DNA from: Ochotona curzoniae
Taxonomy: Eukaryota; Chordata; Mammalia; Lagomorpha; Ochotonidae
Length of the DNA stretch: 64,000 nucleotides
Direction of reading: 5' to 3'
Assembly (NCBI RefSeq): GCF_017591425.1
Contig: NW_024466459.1
Coordinates: 4,650,001-4,714,000 of the forward strand
In this document: positions 13,301 through 28,300 of the stretch, one piece after another
Position numbering within the stretch: position 1 is the stretch's first letter
Layout of the letters: each line of letters begins with the position of its first letter
Position numbers and translations under genes: made by a program
Notes under the pieces: generated by a model
Told to the model about the DNA's origin: nothing
Database searches by the model: none
What the model saw: the letters and a program-made list of their open reading frames with translations, nothing else

Positions 13301-16300
13301 CTTTCTAAACAGGGTGTTTAAGCTCTTGAATTTATTTTGTGCACTATGAACTCTGAGATAGAATGTTCAGCTGAAGATGTTTTTAATTCTAATAAAGGAA
13401 GAGAATTTTACAATTCTAAGTTGCATAGAGTATTTTTTTAACCTCCATTTAAGTTAGAGCCGAAATTTTACTTCTATAATATATTATTTAGCATCAGAAA
13501 GGTAAATATTTCACTTTGTTTACATATATTTCTAAAATCCTGGTGTCCAGCCCCTGTCTAGCCTCAACACACGCCAGAAGCAACACACACTCACAAACTT
13601 TCACACGCGCTCACCAGTGGAATTTTGAAGCAGTAGACTTGTTTTGTACTTATGAGGTTTCTCTCCAGGTTTTAGAAAATATAACTCTGGAACAAGTTTG
13701 ACGGGAACCACAGCATTTTTTAAAGAGTTATGCACCAAAAACATAAAAATCTGAATAGCAAAAAAAATTAAAAGCAGGAGTAACCTGGAATGGAAAAAAA
13801 ACCTTGTCAAGGGACATTCATATACAAGCCTAATAAAAGCCTTGTTTCACACTGCTGTAACTTTAAGCCGAAGACAGCTGAGGGGTAATCACTGAAAAAA
13901 CAGCCACTGACAAGTGATCATCTTTCACCAAAAATGATCTCACAACAATATTACAGAGAAAGCCAATAACAAATGACAAGATCAAGTCCCAAAAGCATGT
14001 TTCAGAGTAAAGTGATTCTTTACTTTTTTGGGGGGGTGTGTAAGCATGTAGTTCTAACTGTTAAGGAATCAGACATCATGTGCCACAAACTTGTTATCTC
14101 TACTACCAAAGGAGCTATTTCCCGCTATGCCTCTGTTTCAATAACATATTTCCATTAACTCATAAAAACACTTTAGGTACACGAAAGAAAACAAAATTTC
14201 AATTAAACTGAATGGCTGACGTCTTGCACTTCATCTGAATCGCAATTTAATCACACTGAGTGTTGTTAACTCTACGTGAGGTGAAGTAAGACACTGTACA
14301 CTACAGTGAGTGTCTATCAAGACAGTCATTCTGCAAAATAAAAACCTTGGATGTGATGAGGAATGTCATAACAAATGGCTGGGCAGCTCAGAGCATTCTA
14401 TTTCTATCTGACAATTTATAACTTTCAGTTACAAAATTTAAAACAAGTCATTCCTAGGATTCACCAGGTGGTGATGAATTCTTTTTTGCTTGCCCTAGGA
14501 CCTTGCATTTCACTTTTGTTTACAAATGAGAGCTTGAGCATTCTGGGCTGGAAGATTGTTTTTTCTTTCAGAACCTGGATTCTCTCCCTTCATCCCCAGC
14601 TGGTCGCTAAGTCTTCTGTTGAGATACTTGCCGTCCATTTACGAGAGTTCCTTTCTAAGTAACTTGGTGTACTTTTCTTAAAATTTTGGATTTTTCTCTC
14701 TTTTGTGTTGCACTAGCAGCAGTTTGACTATAGTATGTTGTGCTGAGGTTCTTTTTTGATCACACCCATGCCTACAAGCTTCCTGCATTTCAATACCCAC
14801 CTTTTTTCCAAACTGGAGTTTTCCGTTATTAGTTTGTTCAATAGATTTTCCATACTATTCTTTCCCCTATTTCTTCAGGAACACCCAAAATGTGAGTATT
14901 GGTTTATTTAATGGTATCCCATGGATTATAAACACTGCACTTGCCTTTTCGACTTTTTTTTCTTTTTTTTCTCATTTAATTACAGTGTTTTAAAAGACCT
15001 TTTTTCAAAGTCAGATGTTTCTTTCTGTTTCAAGAGCATGTTAAGGTTTTCTACCATGCTTTTTATCTGACATACTGACTTGTTTGGTTCATCTTCAATA
15101 CCTATGGCTTTGCTGAATTTCCCATTCACATTATGCGCCGATTTCCTGGTTAAACTATTTTCTTCTTATAGCTCTTTGAGTAATTTTGCAATTATTCTTC
15201 TGAATTCTTTTTTAAATATTTCATCAATCTTCCTTTCTTCATGGTCAGAAATTAATGTATATGGCATTATTTTAAAGGCATAATATTATCTGTTCACTAA
15301 TGTTTCTGGAGCCCCTACACTGATTTTTGCACATCTGGCAGATCACTATATCTCAATATTTGTCTATCAGTAATGCTGACAGGAATCAGTCAAGAATCAA
15401 TTAGATACTTGGCTCTCATCTTTTTATACTGAATACTTTGGTTGAAAAAACAAGTCAGCATATTTCAAATGTTCATTTCTGATTATTAAGTTCTATTTCT
15501 TTACTCATTTGGATCTAACTAGTTGGCAGTACAGAATGAAGCTAGTTAATATTTACAAATAATTAAATTCTTGTATTTTAAGAGAACCTGAGAGAAGCTA
15601 AAACTAAATTGAGGAAATGCCACACCAATCCTGAATCTATCAGGCATACAGCCTACAGGATGTCACCATTTATTGATTTGATAAGTAGCGTTAAAAAGCA
15701 TTTACACAACTTAGGATATAACAAATATTTAAAAGTTAAATAAAACAGAACACTTATGACCTTATTCAAAAGTGAAAGAATTTTGTTACATCCTAATTTT
15801 ACAGGTAAGACAATAAATGCTAATTTTCAAAAAAGAGTAAGGTTCTGACAGTGTTTAATAATAGGTATACTACTATGATTATGCATATGCATATTTTGCT
15901 GATAATTCAAGACTAAAATTTTAATCTTTCAAAACTATGCAGATTAAGATAGTAAATCCATCTTCAACAGATAACTTCATGGGCAGCAGAGTCATACTTA
16001 CACTGATCTCACCGATTTACTTTCACGTTTCAGAGTGAGTAAATGAAACTTTGCTATTGTATACACCTGCTGTTTCCAAAGGCTCATGGTGCTCACTAGA
16101 GAAGCCTTGGTTTCAGAAAGAATAAGTAAGCTCTCTTCCATTTCATCAAAAATTTTTGAATCCATTTCTTCATCTTGTTGCTGTTGAGTAAATACACTAT
16201 AATCTATTTGTAAAAAAAAATAATAATAATAAAAATGTAATTTTGGTATATTCCTTTAAAAAATGAAGATCTTTATAAAGCATGCAAATTTAGAAAAAAT

Positions 16301-19300
16301 TATTTTATTGCTCTAAAAAACAGAATTATAGAGAAAGTCAGAGAGTGAGGGAAGAGACAGAGAACTGTCTTCCATCTGTTGATTCACTCCCCAAATGGCT
16401 CTAAAAGCCAGTCCAGGGCCCGGCGCGGTGGCGCAAGTGGTTAAACGTCCTCGCCTTGCACGCCCGGGATCCCATATGGGCGCCGGTTCTAATCCCGGCA
16501 GCCCCGCTTCCCTTCCAGCTCCCTGCCTGTGGCCTGGGAAAGCAGCAGAGGACGGCCCAAAGCTTTGGGAACCTGCACCCGCGTGGGAGACCCGGAAGAG
16601 GCTCCTGGCTTCGGACCGGCATAGTATCGGCCCGTTGCGCTCACTTGGGGAGTGAATCATCGGACGGAAGATCTTCCTCTCTGTCTCTCCTCTCTGTATA
16701 TCTGCCTTTCCAATGAAAAAATAATAAAAATAAAATCTTTAAAAAAAAAAAAAAAAAAAAGCCAGTCCAGGCTAGGCTGAGTTTCCTGTGCAGACAGCAA
16801 AGGTTCAAGCACTTGGGACACCTTTCAGTGTTCCCTAGTGCATTCACAAGGAACTGGATCAGAAACAGAGCAGTTAGGATTTGAACCAGTACCATATGGG
16901 ATGCCAGAATCACAGGCAGTGATGTCTTAATCTGCTATGTCACGAACAATGACTCCACATGTGCCACATGTGTCAGCACATATCAGAACATGCTAGTGGT
17001 GACATGGAACAAATGGAACAAATGCTCATAGCTATTAAAGCTCATTGTATCCAATCTTCTGACCCACCAAACATCAGGCATAAGGGCACCACACACACAC
17101 AACTTTACCAAAACATGTTTATAACATTTTTAGCAGACCCCCTATCCAGAATACTTATAAACTGCAAATAATTCAAATACTGACAAGCTAATGCATAAAT
17201 GGTTGTAAAATTCACAATCATCATACACTGTGATAGATATACTGAATAGTATAAAATACTAAACATGAACAAACTACTATATAGCTAACTGTGTAACAAC
17301 ACAGTTGAACCTCACATAATCCTGCGTAAAGGAAGTTAAATGCAAGCGAGTCATGATTCCACAGGTTGAAAGGCAGTCTGAATAGATGCCTATATTTAAG
17401 ACCTAGTTATCTCTACAACCACCCAGTATTTAAAGTGTTCATATGATTTCTTTCTGATTATAACCTAACAGTATGTCCTTATCAGACATCCGGCTTCACC
17501 ATTTTTCAGAGTCTCTTCCTGGCTTGAGTTTTCTATTGAATTTAACTTTAGACTCATTTTTCAGCCAAAATTTGCTCTTCAACTTGATTTCCAGTCTTTA
17601 GAAGGATTTAAGAGCCAATTCCCTGTCAGTATCTTTTCCTAGCACTCCTGAAACTGCACATCGGCAACGATAATGTGAGCATTTGGAATTTTCCATTTAA
17701 CAGAAGACACAATAAGCTTGTTCATGTAGGCCTATTCTTCATCATTTTGTATTTCTATACCTTTCACTTTTTTCTGAAAGGAACAGTTATAACTGCTTCT
17801 TCCCAGTCAGTCATCTTGCCTGCTTCTCCTTTTTTTACCCTAACAGCCTGCCCCTCTGCTGTTATCTGTGGTCTCTATATGTGATTCCATTCCATTCTAT
17901 AACATCTATATTCTCAGCCCTGACTTAGCGCCACCTGCATTTCAAACAGTGCCCGTGTGTCTCAAGCTAAGTTTGTACTTTACCTTCTTCTTTCCATAAA
18001 CCTATTCCTCTTTCCCTCTCAGGAAAAAGCCATCCCATTTCTAATTCTTAAGCCAAAACTTTAGGAAATACTGATTTTCCCTTTCCCAAGCCATTAGCAA
18101 TCTATCAGCAATTACCATTACAACCAACGCAATTCAAAACTTGTTTTCACATATATTCACTACCATCCTACTTCAAGTGGAATTAACTTCTTTAATTTAC
18201 CTAATTTACTTTGTAACTCCCATTACTCTTGTTGAATGTTTCAACCGTTTATTTACTTACCTGTTTATTCCTGCTCTTTCTTCCCTGAAATAATGTACAT
18301 TTCACATGTTTATACAATTATTTGTCTAGCTTACCATCTAACTGATTTATTCTATAAAGCATTTTTAGTTTTGTTTTTACCTGCTTGGTCAATTTCTGCT
18401 TCGACTTCTAGCTTTAAGAATACATCTTCCAAAGTAGTCATGGACACACCATAAGAAATGACACCCAAATTTGAATGAGTGTCTAGTGCAGAAAACAAAC
18501 CTAAAATTTAAAAAGAAGACGTATATATATAGGAATGGTATATACTCAAGTTCTGTATCATGCATTACTCTAAAATATGCTTTACAAATTAAATAGAAAT
18601 GAATTCACTCTGCTATGGGGCAGGTGTTTTAGTGCAGTGAGTTAACCACTATCTGAAATCCAGGCATCCAAAATTGGTCTGATTTCAGTCCCAGCTATTC
18701 CACTTGCAATCCACTTCACTGCCAATGTGCTGGGCAATCAGCAGAGGACGTCCCATGTGCTTGTGCCCCTGCCACCAGCGTGGGCGACTCAGGAGAAGCT
18801 GCGGCTAGCTGGGCAGGGCACCAACAGGTGGGGGATGCCACCCTCCTACCATTTCTCCCCCACCCCTACATTCTCTCTCTCCCCCCACAACTCTGCTACT
18901 AATAAATAACTAGATCTTCACCAATAAATGTACTTTGTTACTAGGTTCTAAAGTTCTTTTGGTTAACACTTGAGATTTTCTGTTTTGTTTTTTGTTTTTT
19001 TTACTACCCAAATGGCCATAATGCCGAGTTGGGCCAGGCAAGTGCCAGGAGTCAGAGGCTTCTTCTAGGTCTCCCACTTGGATGGCAGGGTCCAGGTAGT
19101 ACAGCCATTTTCCATGCTTTCCTGGTTGCATGAGCAGGCAGCTGGACTGAAAAAGAGCAGCCAGAACTCCAAATGATGCCCGTATGGCATCAAAGGCGGT
19201 GATTTAACCCACTGCATTGCAATGCTGGTGGCTTATTACTCTTTCCATTGCTCCAGACTCCAAGGAAAATTTTTATATGGATATACTGATTAGGTACTTA

Positions 19301-22300
19301 TTACACTATAAGTTAAAATTTAAAACTATTTCATTGTACTTGAAATTAAATAGAGAATGTTAAAACTGAACAAATATAAATTCACCCAAATGGTTAGTTT
19401 CATTTCAAAATAACAAGAGTAAATATTTTACATGCTAATACGATTTCATTTTTAAAAATATTACTCAAAACAAAATCAATGAGAAGGGGATATTTTAAAA
19501 ATCCCTCTTTCCTAACTGAGGATCAATGGATTCTCTAATAACTGTTTCTGTTGTAATAACACATGTCATGTACTATTAGGAAAACGATATGGAAAAGCTG
19601 AGAATCAGGAAGATAAATAATGAACTGGTAAATTAGTTCATTCTGACTTCATGAATTCTTTAAGGAAGCATTAGGGCCTATGCCCTTCAATTCCCTAAAA
19701 CTCACTTTGAAATCCAGTGAAATAGTTTGACAACTTATGATAGAAAAGGGAGCAATAAAGTATCATGGTGAAGAACATGAAGTATGAGTCGGCCTATTTC
19801 TACCTGTGTTACTTGGGACAATTTCCTAAAACCTTTGGATATTTCAGTTTCTACACGAACAAATGTAAGCTGTTAAACCATTTATTTCATTCATAGATGT
19901 ATTAAGAAAACTAATAATTGCAATGGTATAGCCCAGCATCACGCATAACATAAGCCTTATATCAATGCTATTCAAGCATAAGGACTAAATACATGCTGAC
20001 AAAATGATAAGATGCACTAAGTTGTTACGTACCCACTAACACAGCTCATGAGTTTTTAATAAACAAAATCATTAGTCTACCATAGTACATTTTTTCCTGA
20101 TTATGAGGTAAATGCTATGGGAATTTTGCACAACATACCTACATCAGTAATCCTTTTTTGGCTACAAACTCCCACGTGAAAGGAGACTGAGTTTGAGTTT
20201 CCCAGTAAAAACTGAGAAACAAAACATCAGTTAAGTCAAATGGTTGTCACATAGTTAATTATAAAATCATGAAACTAAAAAATTTGAGAACATACGTGAA
20301 CAACACTATACGAACACATATAAAACAGAGTCTTTCTATAGTTCACGAAAATATGTATAATGAAAGAAACTACACAAATTTCAAATTTCTTTTGCAAAAA
20401 ACAAAATCCTATATATTAACTACATTCTTTTACAAGCTTTTTGCAGCATTCTCATGGAAAAGCATTGCTCTCAGAAGGCCAAGAAGCAAATCTGGAACAA
20501 ATCTCTTTTATTAATTGATTTTTGAAAGCATGGTACACCTTCTTTTTATGCATTTATATTTGTAACATATTAGTTTCTCACATGCTGTTCATAAGAAAAG
20601 TCAGCTGCCAATATTTCTGGTTTCTAAAACAAAATGAAGTGTAAATAAAATATCAACCCCGAATAACCAAAAAGGAAATCAAGAAAGCCTATTCCCAATG
20701 ATGGGTCCCTATTCAACCAACCAACCGAAAGCAATACCTGAAAATTTGTCCATGTCCTTGAAAGGTAAGCTATACACAACTTGTTGGTCATTCTGTTGTA
20801 ATAAAGTAGCTCCGGGTGTGTGCTGCTTAACCAGTGAGGAAAGGGATTCTGTGGCACAGAATCTATCTATACACATGCTAGAGAAAACCAAAGAATCGTA
20901 GTTTTTGTATTATTACTCAGCAAGCAACCAAAAGTAAATTCTGAATTCTTTAAAGTGAGTGTCATAAAATACAGTCAAAGAATTCTATGGCAAACCACAA
21001 AAAATAACAACAGTAATCAAGAATGTAAAAAAAAAAAATAGGTTAATGAAGAACGGATTATACCTCAGCCGGTAGCCAATTCCCCATTTGCTTTTGAGGA
21101 AAATGGAAGAACCAACACATTTCAACATTCCTTGTGATATAACAGCTTTCCGATCTGTAAACAGGGATTTACATTTCAATGTCTAGGTTAGTGACAGAAT
21201 GAAGACTTGCCATTTGTTTTGTGGATTATGATATATAGGAGACACCTATGTGTTATCTCAATAATCTCCAGCACCACCTTTAGGAAGGTAACAGATTACC
21301 ATCACACATTTTTCCAATGAGAATACTGAAGCAATAAGAAAAATCACTCACATATTTCATACACTATTAAATAACAAACCCAGAAACTGTACTCAAACAA
21401 TATGACTTTAGTATTCACTTTCTTTATTTTACTTCAAACATTTCTTCACATAATGCTTGCTAAACTGAAAATGACTTAATTCATTTTATAACCAAAAGTG
21501 CAAAGATGCAACTAAAATAACAATAAAATTTGTTGTTTTTCAAATACAGTCTTAAAGGGATGAATAACTTGTTATTTATTAGACTGCAACTTTTTTAAAG
21601 ACATCATTTGAATTTTAGACTTTTTAATTATTCTATTTATTCACAATCATGTATCAGTGTAAACTTCTATGCCTTTACTATGTATATGAGCATAAGAGTT
21701 CACAGAGCAGGTCTGAAAAAGTTATTCTGAGAAAGACTTGATTGCAAGTTTGGGTCCATTTTGACATTTTGGGAAAATTCCCAAAATCTTCAAAAAAGGT
21801 AACAATGGCTCATAATGTCTGTACAAAACTACAAACCAGTGTTTTATGCTAACCATCGGCTTTTTTGCAGGAGTCTGGATGGTGTACATGTGCATGGCAG
21901 AAGGTACCTATGTAACCAGCATCCAGTAAAAGCACTGGGCCTCTAACTCGCTTCAATGGCAAGCCACAGCTCGCTGCTGAAGAAATCAAGTGCGTGTTTT
22001 TTATTCCTCAAGATGCAGCATTTTTATGTCCATTGCTGTTTTGACTCATGACAAAAATTTTTGAGAATAAAGCAAAAATCTCACCAGCTAGAATGTCTGC
22101 TTCATCCATGAAATGAGTACTCAACACCGTCACCCGATTGGCTTTTCTGTATTTTAGAAGATTCCAAACAATGTGTCGAGAGCAGGGATCCATTCCTGCT
22201 GTGGGTTCATCTAGCAGCAGTATCTATGAGGACGGGTGAGGAAGGGCGCAGAAGCCTCAGAAAAACGGTAACCTTTAAATTTTATCTGTGAACACTCAAA

Positions 22301-25300
22301 ACATTCAGTGGCTCTGTTTTTCATTTTTATTTGAACTCACATAAATTTTAAAACTAACGAGCTTGGGATAGGAATAGTTATCTTGGTTTAATGTTAAAAG
22401 ACTAAAGTCTGTAACATATACGCCATAATTACATAAACAAAAAAAACTAAGCATATTGCCATTAAGAGTTAAATATGGAGCTACAATAACTGCTTTTTAG
22501 AGAGAAACATATCCCATATTAGTTTAAGGAAGCAATCTAATTTTAAACCATTTTTAATTAAAAACTCGTGCTGGTGGGTGTTGAGAGGAAGATTAATTAA
22601 TATGAGGTTGGACTACAAAATCACCCCCAAGCTGTGGCAGGAACTGAGCTGCGGCAGGAGGTTCTGCAACGCAGGCACACACACTGTGCAGCCTTGTAGC
22701 TTACTGGAAGGCAGTGCATCAGCTGTTCTTCCTCATGCAGCACAGCCAGCAACACACAGCAACACACACAAAATCAAAGCACGACACTGACAGACTGAGG
22801 GATTCCTTTTACTTTCCAACTTTTATGAGGGGCTGTTCTAGATATACTTCTATTCTTCTATAGGGAATAGAAGAACACTGGTTTATTCAAGATGCCACAA
22901 TTCAAATTTAACAAATATGAATTTGAGCCATATTTCCTTCAGATCTTTTCATAATTTTTTCAATTATTCTTTTTATTTGAGCGACAAAGGTGCCCTTCCA
23001 CCTGTTGGCTCTCTCTCCCCTGTCCTGTATCAGGCAGGGAAGCAGCAGGCTGAGGGCAGGGAGGTGCTGTATTCCATCAGATCTCCTCTTGTGCCATCGG
23101 CCTGGGTACAAACGGGCAAGCGTGCAACCAGATTAGAAGCAGAGCAACTGTGACTCACACCAGGCTCTCGGATGCAGACAAGGGGTGAGTGCCGTGCTGA
23201 CTTCCTGCCTTAGATCTTTAAAAAGATAAACCACTGCGGACACAATGTAAATCCATACCTTTAATTATCCAATAGTAAAAAGATGCTATGCTTTCCATAG
23301 ACACATAACAGAATAGTTCATGTGGGTTTAAACTTTCTACACTGCGTCATATCTTTCTATAATATTTTGCATTCAACAATGAGCCCATTAGTGAATTATT
23401 TATTTACCTTTGGATTCCCAAGAACAGCAATTCCTAACGACAGCTTTCTTTTTTGACCACCACTTAATTTTTTAGCTTGGTTATCTTTTATAGCTTGCAT
23501 GTCTAAATCTAGTAAAACTTTCTGCACCTGTAAAAATAAAATTTCAACAATGAAATAAAAAAAAAATCATACCATTTATGTAGGTATTGGTTTTTACTTT
23601 TTTTGAGTTTTAAAGTACTAGGTGTTCTAATATATGGCTTCAAGTAATCATAATGTAAAATGTTCCATTGGCATGAAACTATTTTGACATTTATTGAAAA
23701 ACAGCTTAAAAATACATGTTAACACTCCTTTTAAGGTTCCATTTTACTCTGGTACTTTCTGGGGTAGAACTGGAAAAAGGACAGATCAGAGTGAAATACC
23801 TCGGTATGTGGGGGAGTGAGGGGTGGCAGCAGTGGACGAGGCAGTAAGGGAGAGGAGAAGGAGGGAGAAAGGGGGTGAGAATCCTGAAGACGAAACAAGG
23901 GCTATCTTACGTGGACCAACATCACATTCAATCCCAATTCTATTCCTTTGTAATAATCTTCTGTTTGTAGGATCAGAAAAGGTCTTAGAGTACATCTGTA
24001 ATGTATACTTGCTACTAATGCTATTTAACTTATAGGGAATAAAAGTAAAGTTGCTATATGAATAACGTACTTCTTGTATTATGTTGTTGGCTGGTATGCC
24101 TTTGATTGAAGCCAAAATGGACAAATTTTCTTCTACAGTCAAAACGTCAAAATGTATATCTAACTGTGGACAAATGCCTATCATTTTTCTTGCTTCAAAC
24201 ATTTCATCTATTTCTGAAACTCTGTGTCCATATATGGATGCAATTCCTAAAAGAAAATACATATTTAAGTTTGTATTAAATATGGTAAGTATTAAAATGT
24301 GCATGCTTTAATGTATTCTATTATTTACTTATTGTAATATCAGATTATAAGTCAATAATGAATTTAAATGTGGAAGACACAGTATACTTTCATTTACCTA
24401 TTACTGTTAAAGTGATTCCCACCTAAATTTCAACTTCATTTTCCTTCACTTCCAGGCCATAATATATTGTAAACATAAATGTCTATAGGCATATTACTTA
24501 TATTCCAGTAGCAATTTCTCATTTTTTCTTTATATTACATTTTAATGAGAGATCAAATACTCAAGTTTTATCATAGCCAGCTGTGGCATCTCCGGAACAT
24601 TACAGTACCTCTAAATTCCAGCTTTAAAAAATTTTTTTTTAATTCCAGCTTTTTATAAACTGAATACTACTGACTAGCTGACTTAAGAGTGATAATGGGG
24701 AATCCTATCAAAAACCATGATTTCTAATATAAACGTTAAGGAACTTACTAACATCAATGAGTGATACAACATAAGCGACAAAGCCAAGCTAGTCTTTAAA
24801 AATCAAACCGCATTTAAAAGGTTGAAATGCAGATTCAACGTAACGGCCTTTTCATAAATTAAACTATTTACTCTGACTCTATATTCAGCTGCTGTGGGGA
24901 CATATGGCTGCTGCACTGAATTATCACCCAAGGAATAATTACAGATCAAAGTGCACATCTGAGGTACTGCTTTTAAAATTTTATTTTAGTCAATGGTATT
25001 CATGTTTACCAGTTTATTTTCAAAATATTGCTCTGTACTTAAAATTCTGATTTTCTCAACAGGAAATATTCTATATACAATTTAATTTCTACTTGGTAAC
25101 CAGTTTGCTCTTAACTGAAAAAGAATAAGCAAACATCCATACATATACAACATATATGTATGTTGACACACATATACACGTACAAATATGTGATCAAAAT
25201 AGGTACAAAAAAAGGACTAACTTATATTCTATTAAAAAATCCAAATATGTCAAAACAAAAACTTTCATAGACACTGAAAGTATTCCCAAGTCACTGAAAA

Positions 25301-28300
25301 AATCATTCAGCATACATTTAAGGAAAAACAATTATTATATATTGTGATACCTTAGTTAAAAGCATTAAAAAAAACAAAGTTGGAAATGCTACCTAAGTCA
25401 GCAAATTCTTACCTTCAGAAGGTGGGCACAGTCCACAAAGAATATTCATCAATGTACTTTTCCCTGTTCCACTGTGACCAAGTAATGCAGTAATCTGGCC
25501 CTCATATATGTCAAAGGACAAATCTAATTAAGGGAAAAAATAAACTTCAGGAGTAATTTTTTTTGGCATTTCTCTCAGTTACATAATTCATAATACTTAC
25601 ATAATCTTAAGGGAATACATGCAAAGATACAAAGTTGTCAGCACATTGTTTTGCTTCTTTGTCATAATCAATGCTAAAAACAGTGTAAAAGAGGACTGAA
25701 ATTTTTTTTTGTTCATACTGTAAGATTTAAATATTGGGGGATTTTCTTTGTGCTGACTGTGACTTCCAAGAGATTTAAAACAAACAGAAGAGATGGTCTC
25801 TCTCAAGGACTGTTAGAGAAGGGTGAAGGTAGAGCAGAGATGCGTCTATTGCATGACAGGTGAGAGCGAGGACCAGGGAGGGAACAGGCCTCCACGGGGC
25901 TCCTTCGGAAGAAGAGCTTACAAGTGGTCTGCAAGACTGGGCCTCCTGACGCGTGCTGCACCCAGCAGCCGAAGGAATGTGAGGGCAAGAAGTTAGTGTC
26001 AGCCACCAAGGAGGGCTTGGAACTCAGCAAACGATGAGGAACAGAAAAAGGAAACAGGAAGGAGAAAAAGGTGTGTAAAGGTGATTATTTCAGACTAGCG
26101 CTTTCTCTGGGCTGCGCTGCCACAGCACACGTGGCTGAACAGCAAACATGGAAGGGGATCATGGGAACTCAGGATCATGGGAACTCAACAATGGACTACA
26201 CCGCTACAAAGCAAAACAAAGCAGAAAGCACGCAGAGAGAAGCCCTGACTACTCGGTTAAGGAGGCCTTGATACAAAAGACAGAGCCTGACAACGACAGG
26301 TCTGTGAGAAATCTGGTCAGCTTACTTTAGGAGCTGCACTCCTTCATTCCAACATCAGTCTGGAAGGTTCTCAGGTACAGGCTGACAGAATCTACAAGAT
26401 GATTAAAGGTGCTCTGGGAGTTGATGAGGTTGGCCCAGGGTTGACAGCACTGCTGCTGTCCCAACCCAGAGAGTGACGACACAGTATGCAGGGAACAGAC
26501 TAAGCCATGCCCGAAAGATGACTTGGACCCATGCACAGTACTTCACCTTCAATCCTTCTGGAAATAAGTTTTTAAGGACTTTTTTTCCCATGATATTCAT
26601 TAATGTTTAAAAAAAATCTGTACATCATGTCAACCATTTAATGGAAAGGTAAGATTTGTTTCTACTTCTAAGTGACACTGTGAAGTTAGGCAAAAGAAGA
26701 GCTAGTGATGCTTTTCTTGTTTCACTCTGGCTTATAGCAGATCAGCTTACACTTGTTCTAAGCAAAGAATGAAATATAAAATAAGAGAGAAGCATTACAT
26801 GTCGAGGCCACTTAGGACAATGGCAAGCAAAACCACACAGCATGTGAAAAGACACGGAGTAAGGAGCTCAGAATATAAGAAACTCAAAGCAAGACTACAA
26901 ACATGCTTGTGTTTATCTCAGGAGAGTAAAAATGCACATACACACACGTGACACACAGGCAAGTTTGTGGAAACATTTTAGAAAAGTAACATTTCAAGGT
27001 ATAATCATCAACTCCCAGAAAATTAAGGAACAGAGACTGATTCCATTCACATAAAGTTCTATAATCCAGGCAAATATGACTCATTATCTGACATCTTCAC
27101 TATGTAGGAAAAAAGGGAAAGTAATAAATCAACCAAAATATGATATACATGGTTGTCTTCAAAAAGCTCATAAATAACACATATTATGAAAAACGTACAT
27201 ATGTATTTCAAAACTGAACTTCTCAACTCCATTTTTCCCTGACCACTTTTAAGTATGCTCTTCTTACAAATCCTTGGATACGGTCACACATACTGAAGGA
27301 AAAGGGGACTTATGAGCCATTCAGAGACGTAACCATGATGTTTAAAAAACTAAATATATTTTCACAGCAATCCTGTCCTCACTTGCCTGGTCGGCACAGT
27401 GGTTTTTAAGTTTCTCCTGCAGCCCGAGTCACATCCACCTAAGCTTACAACCTGTCACTGTGAATACGCCAAACAGCACACCCATCCTGTCTCTCTCCCC
27501 TGTGACCCTTGCGCCTGTACCTCAGGAGAGAAGCGTACTGCGCCCTCTCCGGAGACTAGAGGATGATAACACACACGGCAGATTCTCCCTCTCGATATTG
27601 TTGGGTTCTGAACAACATTTACTCTCAACACCCAGTTAGCTCCAATTCTGCTCTGCCATGGATTATCCACCAAGAATGGCAATAGACGATCGAGAAATTC
27701 TCTAACTGCTTTAAGTCTAGCCCCTAGATTAGTCGATCCCTTTGCAATGAAATGAGAAAAAGGGCAATTCTATCATACGCTGGGTCATTCAAGTAAATGC
27801 CCAGTGGCTCTTTTGTGAGATACTGTTTTACTTCTATGCTGATCCGCACAGAAAGGTTGTTTGCAGTCAAGAAGACATCAAGAAAAAACTCAGCTCAACA
27901 GGAAGCCATCACCAGGTGGCCTTATTTTTCTTGTAGAGACTACATAGGTCAGAAGCAAGGCACGTTTTTCATGATGGAGCTCTGATACAAGGAAAACAGG
28001 TTAGTCAGGACTAACTTATTTATAGGACAAATGCTGTCTGTGATATTAAGATATATGATATTGTAATTCTTTGAATTACAAGAAATGTAATTAGTCATCA
28101 AGACAAATAAATTTACTTTCAAGAAATCAGTGAAGAAACCAGCTCATACGCTATGGAATACCACCTTTCACCCTTCCTGAACAAAGCAGACTGACAACAC
28201 CAGTATGTGTACATACACTCGGCTGGCTCTACACTGACACACTAACACATAAGCATCCTGCAAACCCCAGGACAGTTCTCCATAACAAACAATTCTCTGA

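Noticed and set aside
16429..16495. tRNA-like A and B boxes
   Set aside because: They belong to the tRNA-derived head of the C-SINE; no cloverleaf tRNA gene can be supported.
16313..16716. Several 73-115 codon frames at about 16.4-16.7 kb
   Set aside because: All are readings of the nested C-SINEs; similar frames recur at every C-SINE (for example 11356-11640, 31759-32043, 62420-62985).
22008..22084. Extension of the exon 14 open frame past its donor
   Set aside because: The reading continues only a short way into the intron; the GCTG|GTGAG donor joins in frame to exon 15, as in human ABCA5.
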